64,000 nt of DNA from Sarcocystis neurona. Its lineage: Eukaryota; Apicomplexa; Conoidasida; Eucoccidiorida; Sarcocystidae. The notes below the pieces were generated by a model, which ran no database searches, was not told the DNA's origin, and was given only the letters and a program-made list of their open reading frames with translations. The DNA is taken from NCBI GenBank assembly GCA_000727475.1, contig KL647292.1, positions 3,907,763 to 3,971,762 on the forward strand, read 5' to 3'. Both the position numbers and the translations under genes were made by a program. This document shows positions 55,296-64,000 of this stretch, piece by piece (the first letter of the stretch is position 1; every line of letters starts with the position of its first letter).

Positions 55296-55736
55296 GTGCT
55301 CAACCGAGCAGAGCGACACATATGTCCGCGTTCTTACCTATTGGTACTGCATACTGCATTGCTTTATTCAGCTGACGACGACGACGACGGCTGGGGCGTT
55401 TTGCAGCAGACTAACGACGGCGGCCACGGCTGTAGTTTGCAGAGGCCAGCTTTCGTGCCGCGGAAGCCGCCGCCACTGCTGAGTCTGTGGGAGCGCAACG
55501 AGGGAAATGTATTTTCTCCGTTGGTGGTTCTCAACACCGTCTTCCTTCTGCAGTGGTTAAGCTTGCGCGCTGCCGTTGTTGGAGCAGCACATACGTGGAG
55601 TGACTTTGTACTCGTCTGCTGCTGCTGCTACAAGCAGAGTTGCGCTGTTGCCGTGCGGCACATGCTGAATACACAGGACGGAGGCGACGCCAGTCAGCCG
55701 CACTTTGCTGCCACCCCCCTGCAAACACGAATATAA
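55296..55736 (+). CDS. Hypothetical ORF, 146 codons
   Basis: The plus ORF ends at TAA in 55736. It contains a run of Asp (DDDDDGWGVLQQ), FVPRKPPPLLSLWERNEGNV and a hydrophobic LVVLNTVFLLQWLSLRAAVV segment. No family recognised. Minus-strand ORFs overlap only part of it. It may be one exon of a larger gene. Confidence 0.3.
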   Translation: MLNRAERHICPRSYLLVLHTALLYSADDDDDGWGVLQQTNDGGHGCSLQRPAFVPRKPPPLLSLWERNEGNVFSPLVVLNTVFLLQWLSLRAAVVGAAHTWSDFVLVCCCCYKQSCAVAVRHMLNTQDGGDASQPHFAATPLQTRI

Positions 55737-55757
55737 AAGAACTGCATTCGAAAAAAA

Positions 55758-56364
55758 GTGGTTACACAAGCTGACGGTGGAAGAAGAACGCCGAGCAGGA
55801 TTACAGTGCACGGATGCGCTGCGGTAGCAGCAAACTATTCAGCTGGCCGCCCCGCCGCACGACGCGCGCAAACACCCGTTGCTCGGTCAACAATATGTGC
55901 TCCCCGCCGTGCCGGGCTGCCCAGTTCTTTTTGGTTGCTGGTGGCACGTAGCAGCAGGCGCGAGCAAGCAGGCTGCCGAACCAGAAGCGCGCCAGCAGTT
56001 CGTGCAACACGTCGAGCAGCCAGCAACAAGAACTGCCCGCTGGAACGCCCGAGCACCGACAACACAGTGTTAACAATAGCTGCAGAAGACCATCATCATC
56101 ATCATCCACACCGGCACATGCTACCAGCGCGGTCGACCCCGGGAGTGTTGAAGCAGCAGCACAGCACTGGCGAGCCACCACAGCGGCACGCGGAACAGCA
56201 GCGGTCCGCCCTGAGTGAGAGGCAACCGCCCAGTTACACAGAACTACTACGCATTCCTGCTCAACCGCAGCGTCTGGAGCCGAAGAAGAGGCAAGACACT
56301 CGCATGTGAATGCCTTTATTGCGACAGGAACCCCGACAGGGGTAAAAACGGCAGCAGAGCTCAC
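55758..56364. other. Two long overlapping ORFs, strand undecided
   Basis: Plus 55758-56309 (183 codons, Arg/Ala/Pro-rich) and minus 55801-56364 (187 codons, with a poly-Asp antisense to a poly-His) fully overlap. Neither shows a motif. At most one is real. Confidence 0.3.
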
Positions 56365-56393
56365 CGGAGATCGAGAGGTATACCACTGCCGCG

Positions 56394-56885
56394 TTGGCCG
56401 CCAGGAGGGAACACAGTATCACTATGACCGCGTGTGGTCATAGTCACCTGCAAGAGAAGCGATACCCACACCGTCAGCAGCAGGGAGTACGTGCAGCCCC
56501 CGCGGCAGCGGCACGATTGATACCATTGTACACACAACTGACCTACAGAGTTGTCGCCTGCAGGCACCCCGCTGTGATCTACCGAGCCTTAAAGACGCGT
56601 TGTGTGATCCACAGAGTGCTGCTATTCGGCAGGATGATCTGTGACATCTACCACGATATCAGGAAGGCGCAGGAGTTCCACTCCGTAGCATCCGCTGCCG
56701 ACGGGGCACACACAGAGCACACACGTGCACACCAGCCGCTGAAGTGGCAGCGGGAAGAAGAAGCAGCAGCAGCAGCAGCACAGAGTGCCCGACGGCAGCA
56801 GCAAGCAGCAGACGGTCGAGAGTACTGGCAACACGGTCTAGAGAGACTACCACAGACTATCGGATCTCTCGTGCGGTGGAAGTGA
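56394..56885 (+). CDS. Hypothetical ORF, 163 codons
   Basis: The plus frame has protein-like composition: TYRVVACRHPAVIYRALKTR, FGRMICDIYHDIRKAQEF, an Ala run encoded by cagcagcag, and a basic end ERLPQTIGSLVRWK before TGA. No domain recognised. Minus ORFs over the same bases are Cys-rich and less likely. It could be a terminal exon. Confidence 0.3.
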   Translation: MAARREHSITMTACGHSHLQEKRYPHRQQQGVRAAPAAAARLIPLYTQLTYRVVACRHPAVIYRALKTRCVIHRVLLFGRMICDIYHDIRKAQEFHSVASAADGAHTEHTRAHQPLKWQREEEAAAAAAQSARRQQQAADGREYWQHGLERLPQTIGSLVRWK

Positions 56886-57987
56886 TGACACAGTGGCACG
56901 GTGACAATGCATGAGTGAATGTAGAACCCCCGCACCACCTGGTCAGTGGGGAGCAGCCACGAACCGCTGTTCGACAGCAACTACACCGGAGAGTTACGCA
57001 TCAGCAGCAGCGCGCACTTTCAGCTGGATGTTAAAGTAGCAATGGAAAATAGACGAACTAGGGTGGGGTGATGAACAGACAATGCTTCCGTAGCTGCCGC
57101 ATGAGTTCCTACCCACGGCTGCGTAGAAGGGCGACCGACGTCACTTGAGAGACAAGGAACAGTGGGATGTCAGCGGGCACAGGATCCTGGCAGCCGTAGG
57201 TGTTCAGAAACAGTTCGCGTGGGTCGATGGGAGTCATAGAGTGCAGCCGCGGTCATCAACATACTGTTATTTTCAAGAACAAGAGAAGCTGCGAAACATG
57301 CTGCTGCTGGGGCTACTGCTAATCCGTGCCGGCGGTGGCCACGCCTCAACGGACAACTGACGCCAAGTCAGTGGACGCCCTAGTGAAGTCAATCCTGCAG
57401 TGGCGCTCTGACACCACGCTACCAATGCTGTGGCAAGTGATGCCGGGCAGCCTGCTCTGCTTCGCTATGCTGCCAGTAATGTGCTAAGTTTAGAAGTCAC
57501 GGCATGTGTGCGGCAGCTGCCCGTGTGTGTGCACACGCTTACAAGCACGCATAATGGATGCGAATGCGAATCTTACGAATCTCACCAGGCTAAAGCAGCG
57601 TACCGTGGGTTCATCAACCGGAGGGGTGACGGCTGGTGTGCTGCATGATTTCAAAAAGTCCTCCTGACCGCAGGCTTGAAAAATTACGTCTTCATCTCTT
57701 CTCCAACAGAAGGTGGTCAGCTGCTTTCGCATGAAGCGGAAGAGCCGGGTCGGCCACACCCAGAAATCTTAGCTGCTGCACCTGCACAGATTGCCGCATG
57801 AGCATCAGGTACATTTCCACACGCACGAAAAATTGTGTCTCTTGTATTCGTCACGAACGTACACACCCGTAAATGATGCGGTGTTAATCGTATACACGTA
57901 ACTGTTGTAAACGCCCATGGATGCATGGGACTTTTTCTACGACTGCACCCGCTGACAAATGTGAACGAATTTGCAGCGCCATCCGGG

Positions 57988-58225
57988 GCAAGCCGTACGT
58001 CTAATTCCTTATGCTGTGGCTGCCATTGCTGACGGCGGAATGCTTGTTGTAACTGGATATATTGGTGCTCCTGTGAGACAAGAGGCTGTGCGGCAACGGG
58101 GAGAGCGCAAGCCGTACGTATATTTTCTTAAGGTGTGGCTGCTATTGCTTCCGGCAGGATGCTGGTAGTCCGTGAATTTAGTGGTACTCCTGTGAGACAG
58201 GAGGTTTGTGCGGCAGCGGGTAGGG
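57988..58225. repeat. Diverged tandem duplication, 119-bp unit, 2 copies
   Basis: gcaagccgtacgt starts copy 1 at 57988 and gcaagccgtacgta starts copy 2 at 58107. The copies share tgtggctgc.attgct and ctcctgtgagacaaga/agga through to gtgcggcag/a. No terminal inverted repeats or ORF capture are visible. Confidence 0.75.
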
Positions 58226-61082
58226 GGTTCAGCGCAGTTGTGGGTTCCGCGCACTTGAGTGAAAGAAACAAGCGTACACACGGAAGTGCGCGACTGTAAC
58301 AATGAGCTGGTTGACGTGAGACCGTGACAGGAAGGCTGAGTGTCTTCACTGTTTACTACAATCGGTAGAGTGGGCCTTACAGTTGATGGTAGAAGTGATG
58401 TAACAGATTGCAGAGGGGGGTTAAAAAAGTGGGTACCGATGGCTCTACAGCGAAGATCGAGGATGTCACAAGACGTGGTTGTACATTACCACGGAAAGAA
58501 CCGGAGGCATGGCAAAGGACTATGGTGCAACGCTGAGTAATACGAAAGGCTACTGTCAATACAGGGGGGTCTACAACCACGAGCGAGTCTGCTGGACGGA
58601 CTGAAGAAGTCACTACAATGGAGGGGCGTTTCACATAGTATGGAAGCTGACGCGTCGAGTACACACGCCTGCCTGTGTGCGTAGACACTATGTTTTGCCT
58701 TGCAGTAACCCTTCAACACCGCGTCCGAAAAAAGGCGATACCCTCCCCATACGTTGCTACACAGGTGCCGTTGTAGTTGTGCACTTGTACGGGTGGTGCG
58801 GAGCTGTGAGCCGAGCCCCGTTATTGCCGGACCAGTGCAAACGACTCGAAGCGTTGACGCGGGGCGAGAACGTGTGAAAGGCAGGATCGAAAATAAGAAA
58901 CGGACAGTCGTAGGCGCCCATGGAGGTAAAACACAAGGCAGCAGCAACGAACCACAGACGGCCCTAGACACTTCTGCAGATAAAACACAAGGCAGCACGT
59001 ACTGAAGGCGACAGAAGGAGACGAGCGTCTACAGCTAGGCAGATATAGATATATGCCTATACGGAGAAAGACATACTGGCATGTAGAGAGTTATACGGCA
59101 GGTATAGCCAGGCACAGGTTTCGGTACACATGTGTGGAATTGTAAGAACTGCAGCGTCTACACACAACATCATCTTACTCGTTGGTTCACCCTCTTGTCT
59201 GCAGTTGGTCCGTGGCTACGTCCGTCATTGATGATTAGCTCAAAAAAGGAAACATTATCACGTATAGACATCCACCGTGATGCACGGGCATATTGTTCTG
59301 TCACCCGTGAAGGTCAGACTTCCTTGTAGCTTTTCTTCCGAGGATTGTTCATATTACTACGGTGGCGAATGTCTACCGCACTCACTGGGATTCCAATACA
59401 ATCCCGCGTAACGCCATAGGCAGGTTTAATGTGGTCCCCGTAATATCTTACCCTACGTCTATGCGTACGCCTGGGTGCATAATTGCAGCTCATGATACAT
59501 TCTAGTCAGTACACACGTTTATTTGTAAGTTATATGAATTTGTGTAGTGGCGGACGTTTGCACACGTGAGTACATGCATGTGTGGGTTTACACAAACATG
59601 TATGCACGTGGGTCTGCACATTTCACGAAAAAATGGCACATACCATTACGGTATAATCACTCCGACAGCTTATGTGTTGCTGAATCTATGCGCCCGGATA
59701 TGGCCTCTGGCGCGGCTCTGGGCTTTCGCACTGGCCAGCATGTTACACACGTCTCGTCCCGTTTTATGGCACAATGACATATGGGATGCCAGTGTGCGAT
59801 CAGAGCCAGCGCGAGTGAACAAACGAAGATTCTCACTCCATAAGACTGCACGCATAGCTGAATGGAATAGATGAGGAGCCGGAATTCTGACGTGCATTCG
59901 GAAGTGCCGGTTCTGTCTAAGGTCCTCAGTGTGCTACCATGGAGACAGCCGTCCAGCAAAACACTACTCTGCGTGTTGCCTACGGCAGTCCCGACTGCTC
60001 CATCTTTGTCTGCCACTGTCTTGAGTGCTCGTGCCTTCCCTCAACTTTGTCTCTCAGCTCTCGCCATGCATCAGAGACTCAGGTGTTGACGAATACGGGT
60101 GTGTGTAGAAACACAAGACTGCCCTTTGTCCGTTTTGAAACCATTTGGGAATGATGAAGCCACACAGTGAATGCATTACGTCTGCATGTATCTTGCGTGA
60201 GTGGAAAATGAGTAACTGTTATACGGCTATTCCGTAATGGAGGAAGTAGTATCATCTGCACGCCCTCTACGTCCTGCGTGCGCGCCCACGCCCCCCCTCA
60301 CACACGCAAGTGCATTTTACCATTTTAAAAACATGTGTGCATTATGTGATTTCTGCGTGTGATGACTCTGTTCTCATTCGTGCAGTCACGTACGTATTAC
60401 ACTGTTGGAGAAACAAGCACGCACGTTCTGTGGTAGCTCTGGTTCCACAAAATAGACTTCGTGCTACCCCGTGGGCACTCTGTTCATGTACGATGTGGCC
60501 CCTTCCTCTTTCGCACGGCAAACCTCACAAATGCAAGGTACGCCGGACATGCCAAGTCAACAACGCATACCACGCGAATGTCCAGAAAAACAATCTGTGA
60601 AGACACTGAAGCTGTTCTGAACGCTGTGTGCGTAGGGCAGCACGAACGGCCGACCCTTGTTGTGGTCCACGTAAGAGGATCGGGGAGCTTTGGGCGCATC
60701 GCTTCCTTTTTGCAGACCGTTTCCCTCATACGGTGTTCAGAACTTCTACTACAGCCTCAGCTTCAGTGCTGGGCGCAGCAGCTTGCCTAGTGTGCTTCTT
60801 CGACGTCCGTTTCCCTTCACTACACCCACGTGCCACAACACTGGCTCGTCGGCTACTGTGTGCCTCAGAACTTAGAGGACACATACGTTTTATAGAAGAA
60901 CAGGTGTAGTTGTTAAAGGGGAAGACTTTCTGCCTTCTTGTGTTCCGCGTGATCCCCTGGAGTGTGTGGTGCGACCACGATGGCGCTGGTGGCCACTGGC
61001 GCCAGCTGCGGTAAGGCTGCAGCAGTTGCTGCTGTTGCTGTGCAGTGTTCAAAAAAAAGTAAGGGTGGCTCAGCTCGATGCG

Positions 61083-61265
61083 GAGAAAGAAGCATGATCA
61101 CGCTGTGCAAGAGCGATGCTGCAGTTCAAAAATCGCTTCCGTGTCTCCGCGTTGCCTGTCGTAGTGCCGCTGCAGAGAAAGAAGCACGATGACGCGGTGC
61201 AAGAGCAATACTGCAATTCAAAAACACCTTTTCTGTCTCCGAGTTGCCTGCCGTAGTGCCGCTAT
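61083..61265. repeat. Tandem duplication of about 93 bp
   Basis: agaaagaagcatgatcacgc at about 61083 and agaaagaagcacgatgacgc at about 61176 begin two copies, which end in cctgtcgtagtgccgct and cctgccgtagtgccgct. The second copy merges into the 394-bp duplication that follows. Confidence 0.65.
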
Positions 61266-61975
61266 CGTGTGAGTCTCTGGTCCGCTGTGTGGACCTTTGT
61301 TCCTCTTGTTCTGGTGGTGTTCTGCGACTGAGCAGGTAGCACCTGCAGCATCTGTCACTTGCGACACGCCACCCGGCGCGTTTCTAAGAGCTAGCCATTC
61401 AAGGCATATCCTTATTCAGACCGGAATACGGCAGCAGTTCTGCAAACGCAGCAACAGCACTACATTCTAAATTCTGGGGCACGTCACTTTTGAGACGCCG
61501 CCATTGAAGCACCCAAGTGTTTGCCACTAGCGTCCCCCACCACATTGACACTGTTGTTTTCGCTCCTCCTCCCTGGTTCTAAATCATGCGTGTGTCCAGA
61601 GCAGTACTGCACTTCAAATCTCTTTCGTGTCTCCGCGTTGTCTGCTGCTGTGTCGCTGTCGTGTGAGCCTCTGATCCGCTGTGGGGGCCTTTGTTCTTGT
61701 TGCTCTGCTGTTGTTCTGCGACTGAGTAGGTAGTACACGTAGTACCTACCTGCGACACGCCGTCCGGGACGTCTCTAAGAGTTCGCCCTTCAAGGCGCAT
61801 CCTTCCTGCCGCCGGCAGCAGCTCTGCGACAGCGGCAACAGCACTGCACACTGAATTCTTTGGCGAGTTACCTCTGAGACGCCGCCGCTCAGGCAGCCAA
61901 GTGTTTCCCAGTAGTGTACGACACTCCCCCATATTGACACTGCTGTTTCCGCTCCTCCGTCCTAGTCCTTAATGA
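61195..61975. repeat. Diverged tandem duplication, about 394-bp unit, 2 copies
   Basis: cgtgtgagtctctggtccgc at 61266 recurs as cgtgtgagcctctgatccgc at 61660. Later landmarks repeat with nearly the same offset: gttctgcgactgag.aggtag, gcgacacgcc, caacagcact, and tgacactg.tgtt.. near the end. The copies differ by point changes and small indels. Confidence 0.75.
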
Positions 61976-62510
61976 AGCTGCTGCGAAATCGCGGTTTAAT
62001 TACGCAGCACAGAACTTGCGAATAGCCTTGGCATTCCTGGTCCGTTTTCAGTACGAAACACGCAAAGTGTGTTTAGGCAGCCCCAGGAACTTGCCCCATG
62101 AAAAGGAGGTTAACGGCTTGTTTTTTGTCATAGCTTGTGTTTTAAAATGTATTCTTCGGCACGCCAGTGACGTCAATAACCACAGCTCCTCTTCACACCG
62201 CAGTGGCATCGCATGCTGCTAAGACAGCGTGCTGCGACACGGACAGCAGTTCTTCGCGACAACTTCGCTATGGAGTAACCCCGCACCAGTCAGTACGGCG
62301 TGCTACTCTTTCGATGTAAACGTCACTACCGCACAACTCCCAAGCAGTGCGGACGGAGTATAAGCTTGTGTGGTGCAACTGCCGTGATGGCACGTTGTGC
62401 GCCTGTCTGCAGAGAGCTGATCCACAACGAAGTCACTGCACAAATTCGTCTTACAGCAGAGTGTGCTGCGCAGTACCTCCCTTCAACGCCAAAGCCCCAT
62501 CAACGACAGC

Positions 62511-64000
62511 ATGGCGGGCCGTCGTATTGTTAGTTCTTTTATTGTGGCCTTCTTGTTTAATTGCACTGCGTGCAAAGAGGCCGGAGGTACCTCCCCTGAC
62601 GGACACAGTACACCGACCAAAGAGAGCACCGACGCGGTCAGCATTGCACCCGGTCCCCCTTGTGGGGCGACCGGAGACACAAGCAGTGTCAGCAACGAGA
62701 TCGGCATAGATCAAGTTCCCCGCCCGATATATGGTCTAAGAGGTTCGAGAGGTCGCCAGTCTGCCACGGATTCTTCTGGGCTTTGGGCTGGTGAGCGTAC
62801 GATTGCTGCTGAACAACGGCCCGCTCTACCGTCTCAGGCGGGTCTTTCCAGATCAAGCAGACGACGTTCATTCTACAGCGCACCCCCAACAACAGCAAGC
62901 TCACAGAAAACACAGAACCACAAAGCGTTGAAATCGCTGAGTACTGTACCGAAGCAGAATAGTGAGGATTCTACCGTATTTACTGAGAGCACGACGAGTA
63001 CTAGAACGCCGAATCCTGAACAGCCTGCCACCTTTCCTGGGGGTGCGAGTGAGACTTTTTTTTCCAAGATAAGGAGAATCGTTGGGAGACCTAGTGCATT
63101 CGCCAAGCTACGAAAGTATGTGGATGAGATGTGTTGGATGGTAAAGCTCATCAAGGAACACAATGCCAAAATGGCAAGTGTTTTCCATCCTACAAATTAC
63201 GGACATTTTCTAAAAGCAGCTAGCGCAGGCAAAGCTGAAGATATTTTCGCCAGTTCTGCCGAAGCTCGCAGAGCCGCAGTCTGCCTTCGTTCGCTATACA
63301 CTGTAGTCAAGCACTATAGTGAGAAGTGTGTGAAGTCTACTGGAAGTTGGACTACTATATCTGCACGCGAAAAAGAATTGCTTTCTCGGGCTGTGACTAT
63401 TCTCGCAGAGGTGCAGAAGCTTTTTCCGGAAATCAGCGATTCCACGAGTGCGCCGCACATGCCTAAATGCGGCCCAGCAGCGGCGTCGACTCAGGGAGAC
63501 GAACGGGCTGCAAGCGGGGAACCAAAATTGTCGACGGAAATTTTTGCGGTTCCTCGCGCAGGAACGTCGCCGGCATCTGCTAGTACCAGTCCAGCGAGCC
63601 CATGGGAAACACAAGAGGAGTTGGTGCTTGGAGGAGCATCGCTGCGGAAACATCGTCGTGTATCACCTGCTTCTGCGCACGTAGGCTCTGGAATATTTGT
63701 GCCTTATAACGATTCAGGAAACACACATAACCCGCCTCAGGGAACACAAGTTCAGAACCCGGATTCCCAGGAGAGGCGCCGGAGGTCGACCGCAGCAACT
63801 CCACATTCAGGATACGCACGTCCGCCACGCACTGACAGTGACGTCTCCGATGGGGACCCAAAGGACTTAAAGTGGTCTCACCAAATGCAGGCGCTGCAGC
63901 TGATCCAGGGGGAGAGAGACATGCGAAAGACCTCACGACTCCCAGGTGCTACAGACAAACGTGAGCTATCCTCTGACGTGGACGTCCCGGACACGCATCC
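62511..64000 (+). CDS. Secreted protein of unknown function, 3' end outside window
   Basis: ATG at 62511 is the first Met after an in-frame TGA at 62418. The frame is stop-free for 496 codons to the window edge. MAGRRIVSSFIVAFLFNCTA is a signal peptide, followed by a Cys and a Ser/Thr/Pro-rich linker of about 155 residues. Residues about 180-310 look alpha-helical and ordered, with FSKIRRIVGRPSAFAKLRKY, WMVKLIKEHNAKMASVF, SLYTVVKHYSEKC and LLSRAVTILAEVQKLFPEI. The rest is polar and Ser/Pro-rich, probably disordered. The layout suits an exported or secretory-organelle protein, but I do not recognise the family. Unlike the other genes it has no homopolymer runs. Confidence 0.75.
   Translation, partial: MAGRRIVSSFIVAFLFNCTACKEAGGTSPDGHSTPTKESTDAVSIAPGPPCGATGDTSSVSNEIGIDQVPRPIYGLRGSRGRQSATDSSGLWAGERTIAAEQRPALPSQAGLSRSSRRRSFYSAPPTTASSQKTQNHKALKSLSTVPKQNSEDSTVFTESTTSTRTPNPEQPATFPGGASETFFSKIRRIVGRPSAFAKLRKYVDEMCWMVKLIKEHNAKMASVFHPTNYGHFLKAASAGKAEDIFASSAEARRAAVCLRSLYTVVKHYSEKCVKSTGSWTTISAREKELLSRAVTILAEVQKLFPEISDSTSAPHMPKCGPAAASTQGDERAASGEPKLSTEIFAVPRAGTSPASASTSPASPWETQEELVLGGASLRKHRRVSPASAHVGSGIFVPYNDSGNTHNPPQGTQVQNPDSQERRRRSTAATPHSGYARPPRTDSDVSDGDPKDLKWSHQMQALQLIQGERDMRKTSRLPGATDKRELSSDVDVPDTH

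Larger units (their letters stand above)
56886..62510. other. Repeat-poor stretch without an assigned gene
   Basis: Apart from two tandem duplications (listed separately), I see only ORFs under about 120 codons on both strands with no domain, signal peptide or splice chain. CAG/CTG and TA tracts are almost absent, unlike the rest of the window. A short direct repeat ([31 protein letters not shown]) occurs near 58925-58995. Confidence 0.4.

Noticed and set aside
1..64000. Telomere-like TTTAGGG arrays, CRISPR arrays, tRNA or rRNA genes, reverse transcriptase or transposase
   Set aside because: Looked for and not seen. The tandem repeats present are microsatellites or local duplications without spacer or array structure.

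Overview
The window looks like nuclear DNA of a coccidian apicomplexan, most likely Eimeria. Evidence for this is the dense CAG/CTG trinucleotide tracts that stay open in several frames and encode Gln, Ala, Ser or Leu runs inside otherwise recognisable proteins, the TA/TG-rich introns, and repeat-dense blocks alternating with repeat-poor blocks. The genus is an inference from composition. No sequence search was possible.

Most of the left 38.6 kb (53-38613, minus strand) appears to be a single gene for a gamma-tubulin complex component of the GCP3/Spc98 type. I followed the conserved Spc97/Spc98 family motifs through 17 short exons (44-881 nt). Nearly all junctions are GT/AG and all but one keep reading phase when joined. 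The exons total about 4.3 kb, so roughly 90 percent of the locus is intron, filled with (TA)n, (TG)n, CAG/CTG, CTA and 100-190 bp tandem repeats. The 3' end lies beyond base 1.

From 38.6 to 45.0 kb there is a repeat-poor, gene-poor stretch with coding-like segments on both strands, an assembly gap at 40814-41100 and no gene I can name. From 45077 to about 53.7 kb (minus strand) lies a long-chain acyl-CoA synthetase gene. The AMP-binding P-loop, the second adenylation motif, the FACS signature and the catalytic-lysine tail are all intact. The protein is inflated to about 1500 residues by low-complexity insertions, and a 2.67 kb intron cuts through the P-loop motif.

From 55 to 62.5 kb the DNA is largely free of trinucleotide repeats. 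It holds a few weak plus-strand ORFs and two diverged tandem duplications (119 bp and 394 bp units). At 62511 a plus-strand gene for a secreted protein of unknown function begins and runs off the right edge.

Two N gaps (26822-27387 and 40814-41100) are each flanked by the same sequence on both sides, which suggests unmerged contig overlaps. I found no rRNA, tRNA, CRISPR array, transposon or virus-like gene. The two named genes act in different processes, microtubule nucleation and fatty-acid activation, and nothing suggests joint regulation beyond a shared strand.
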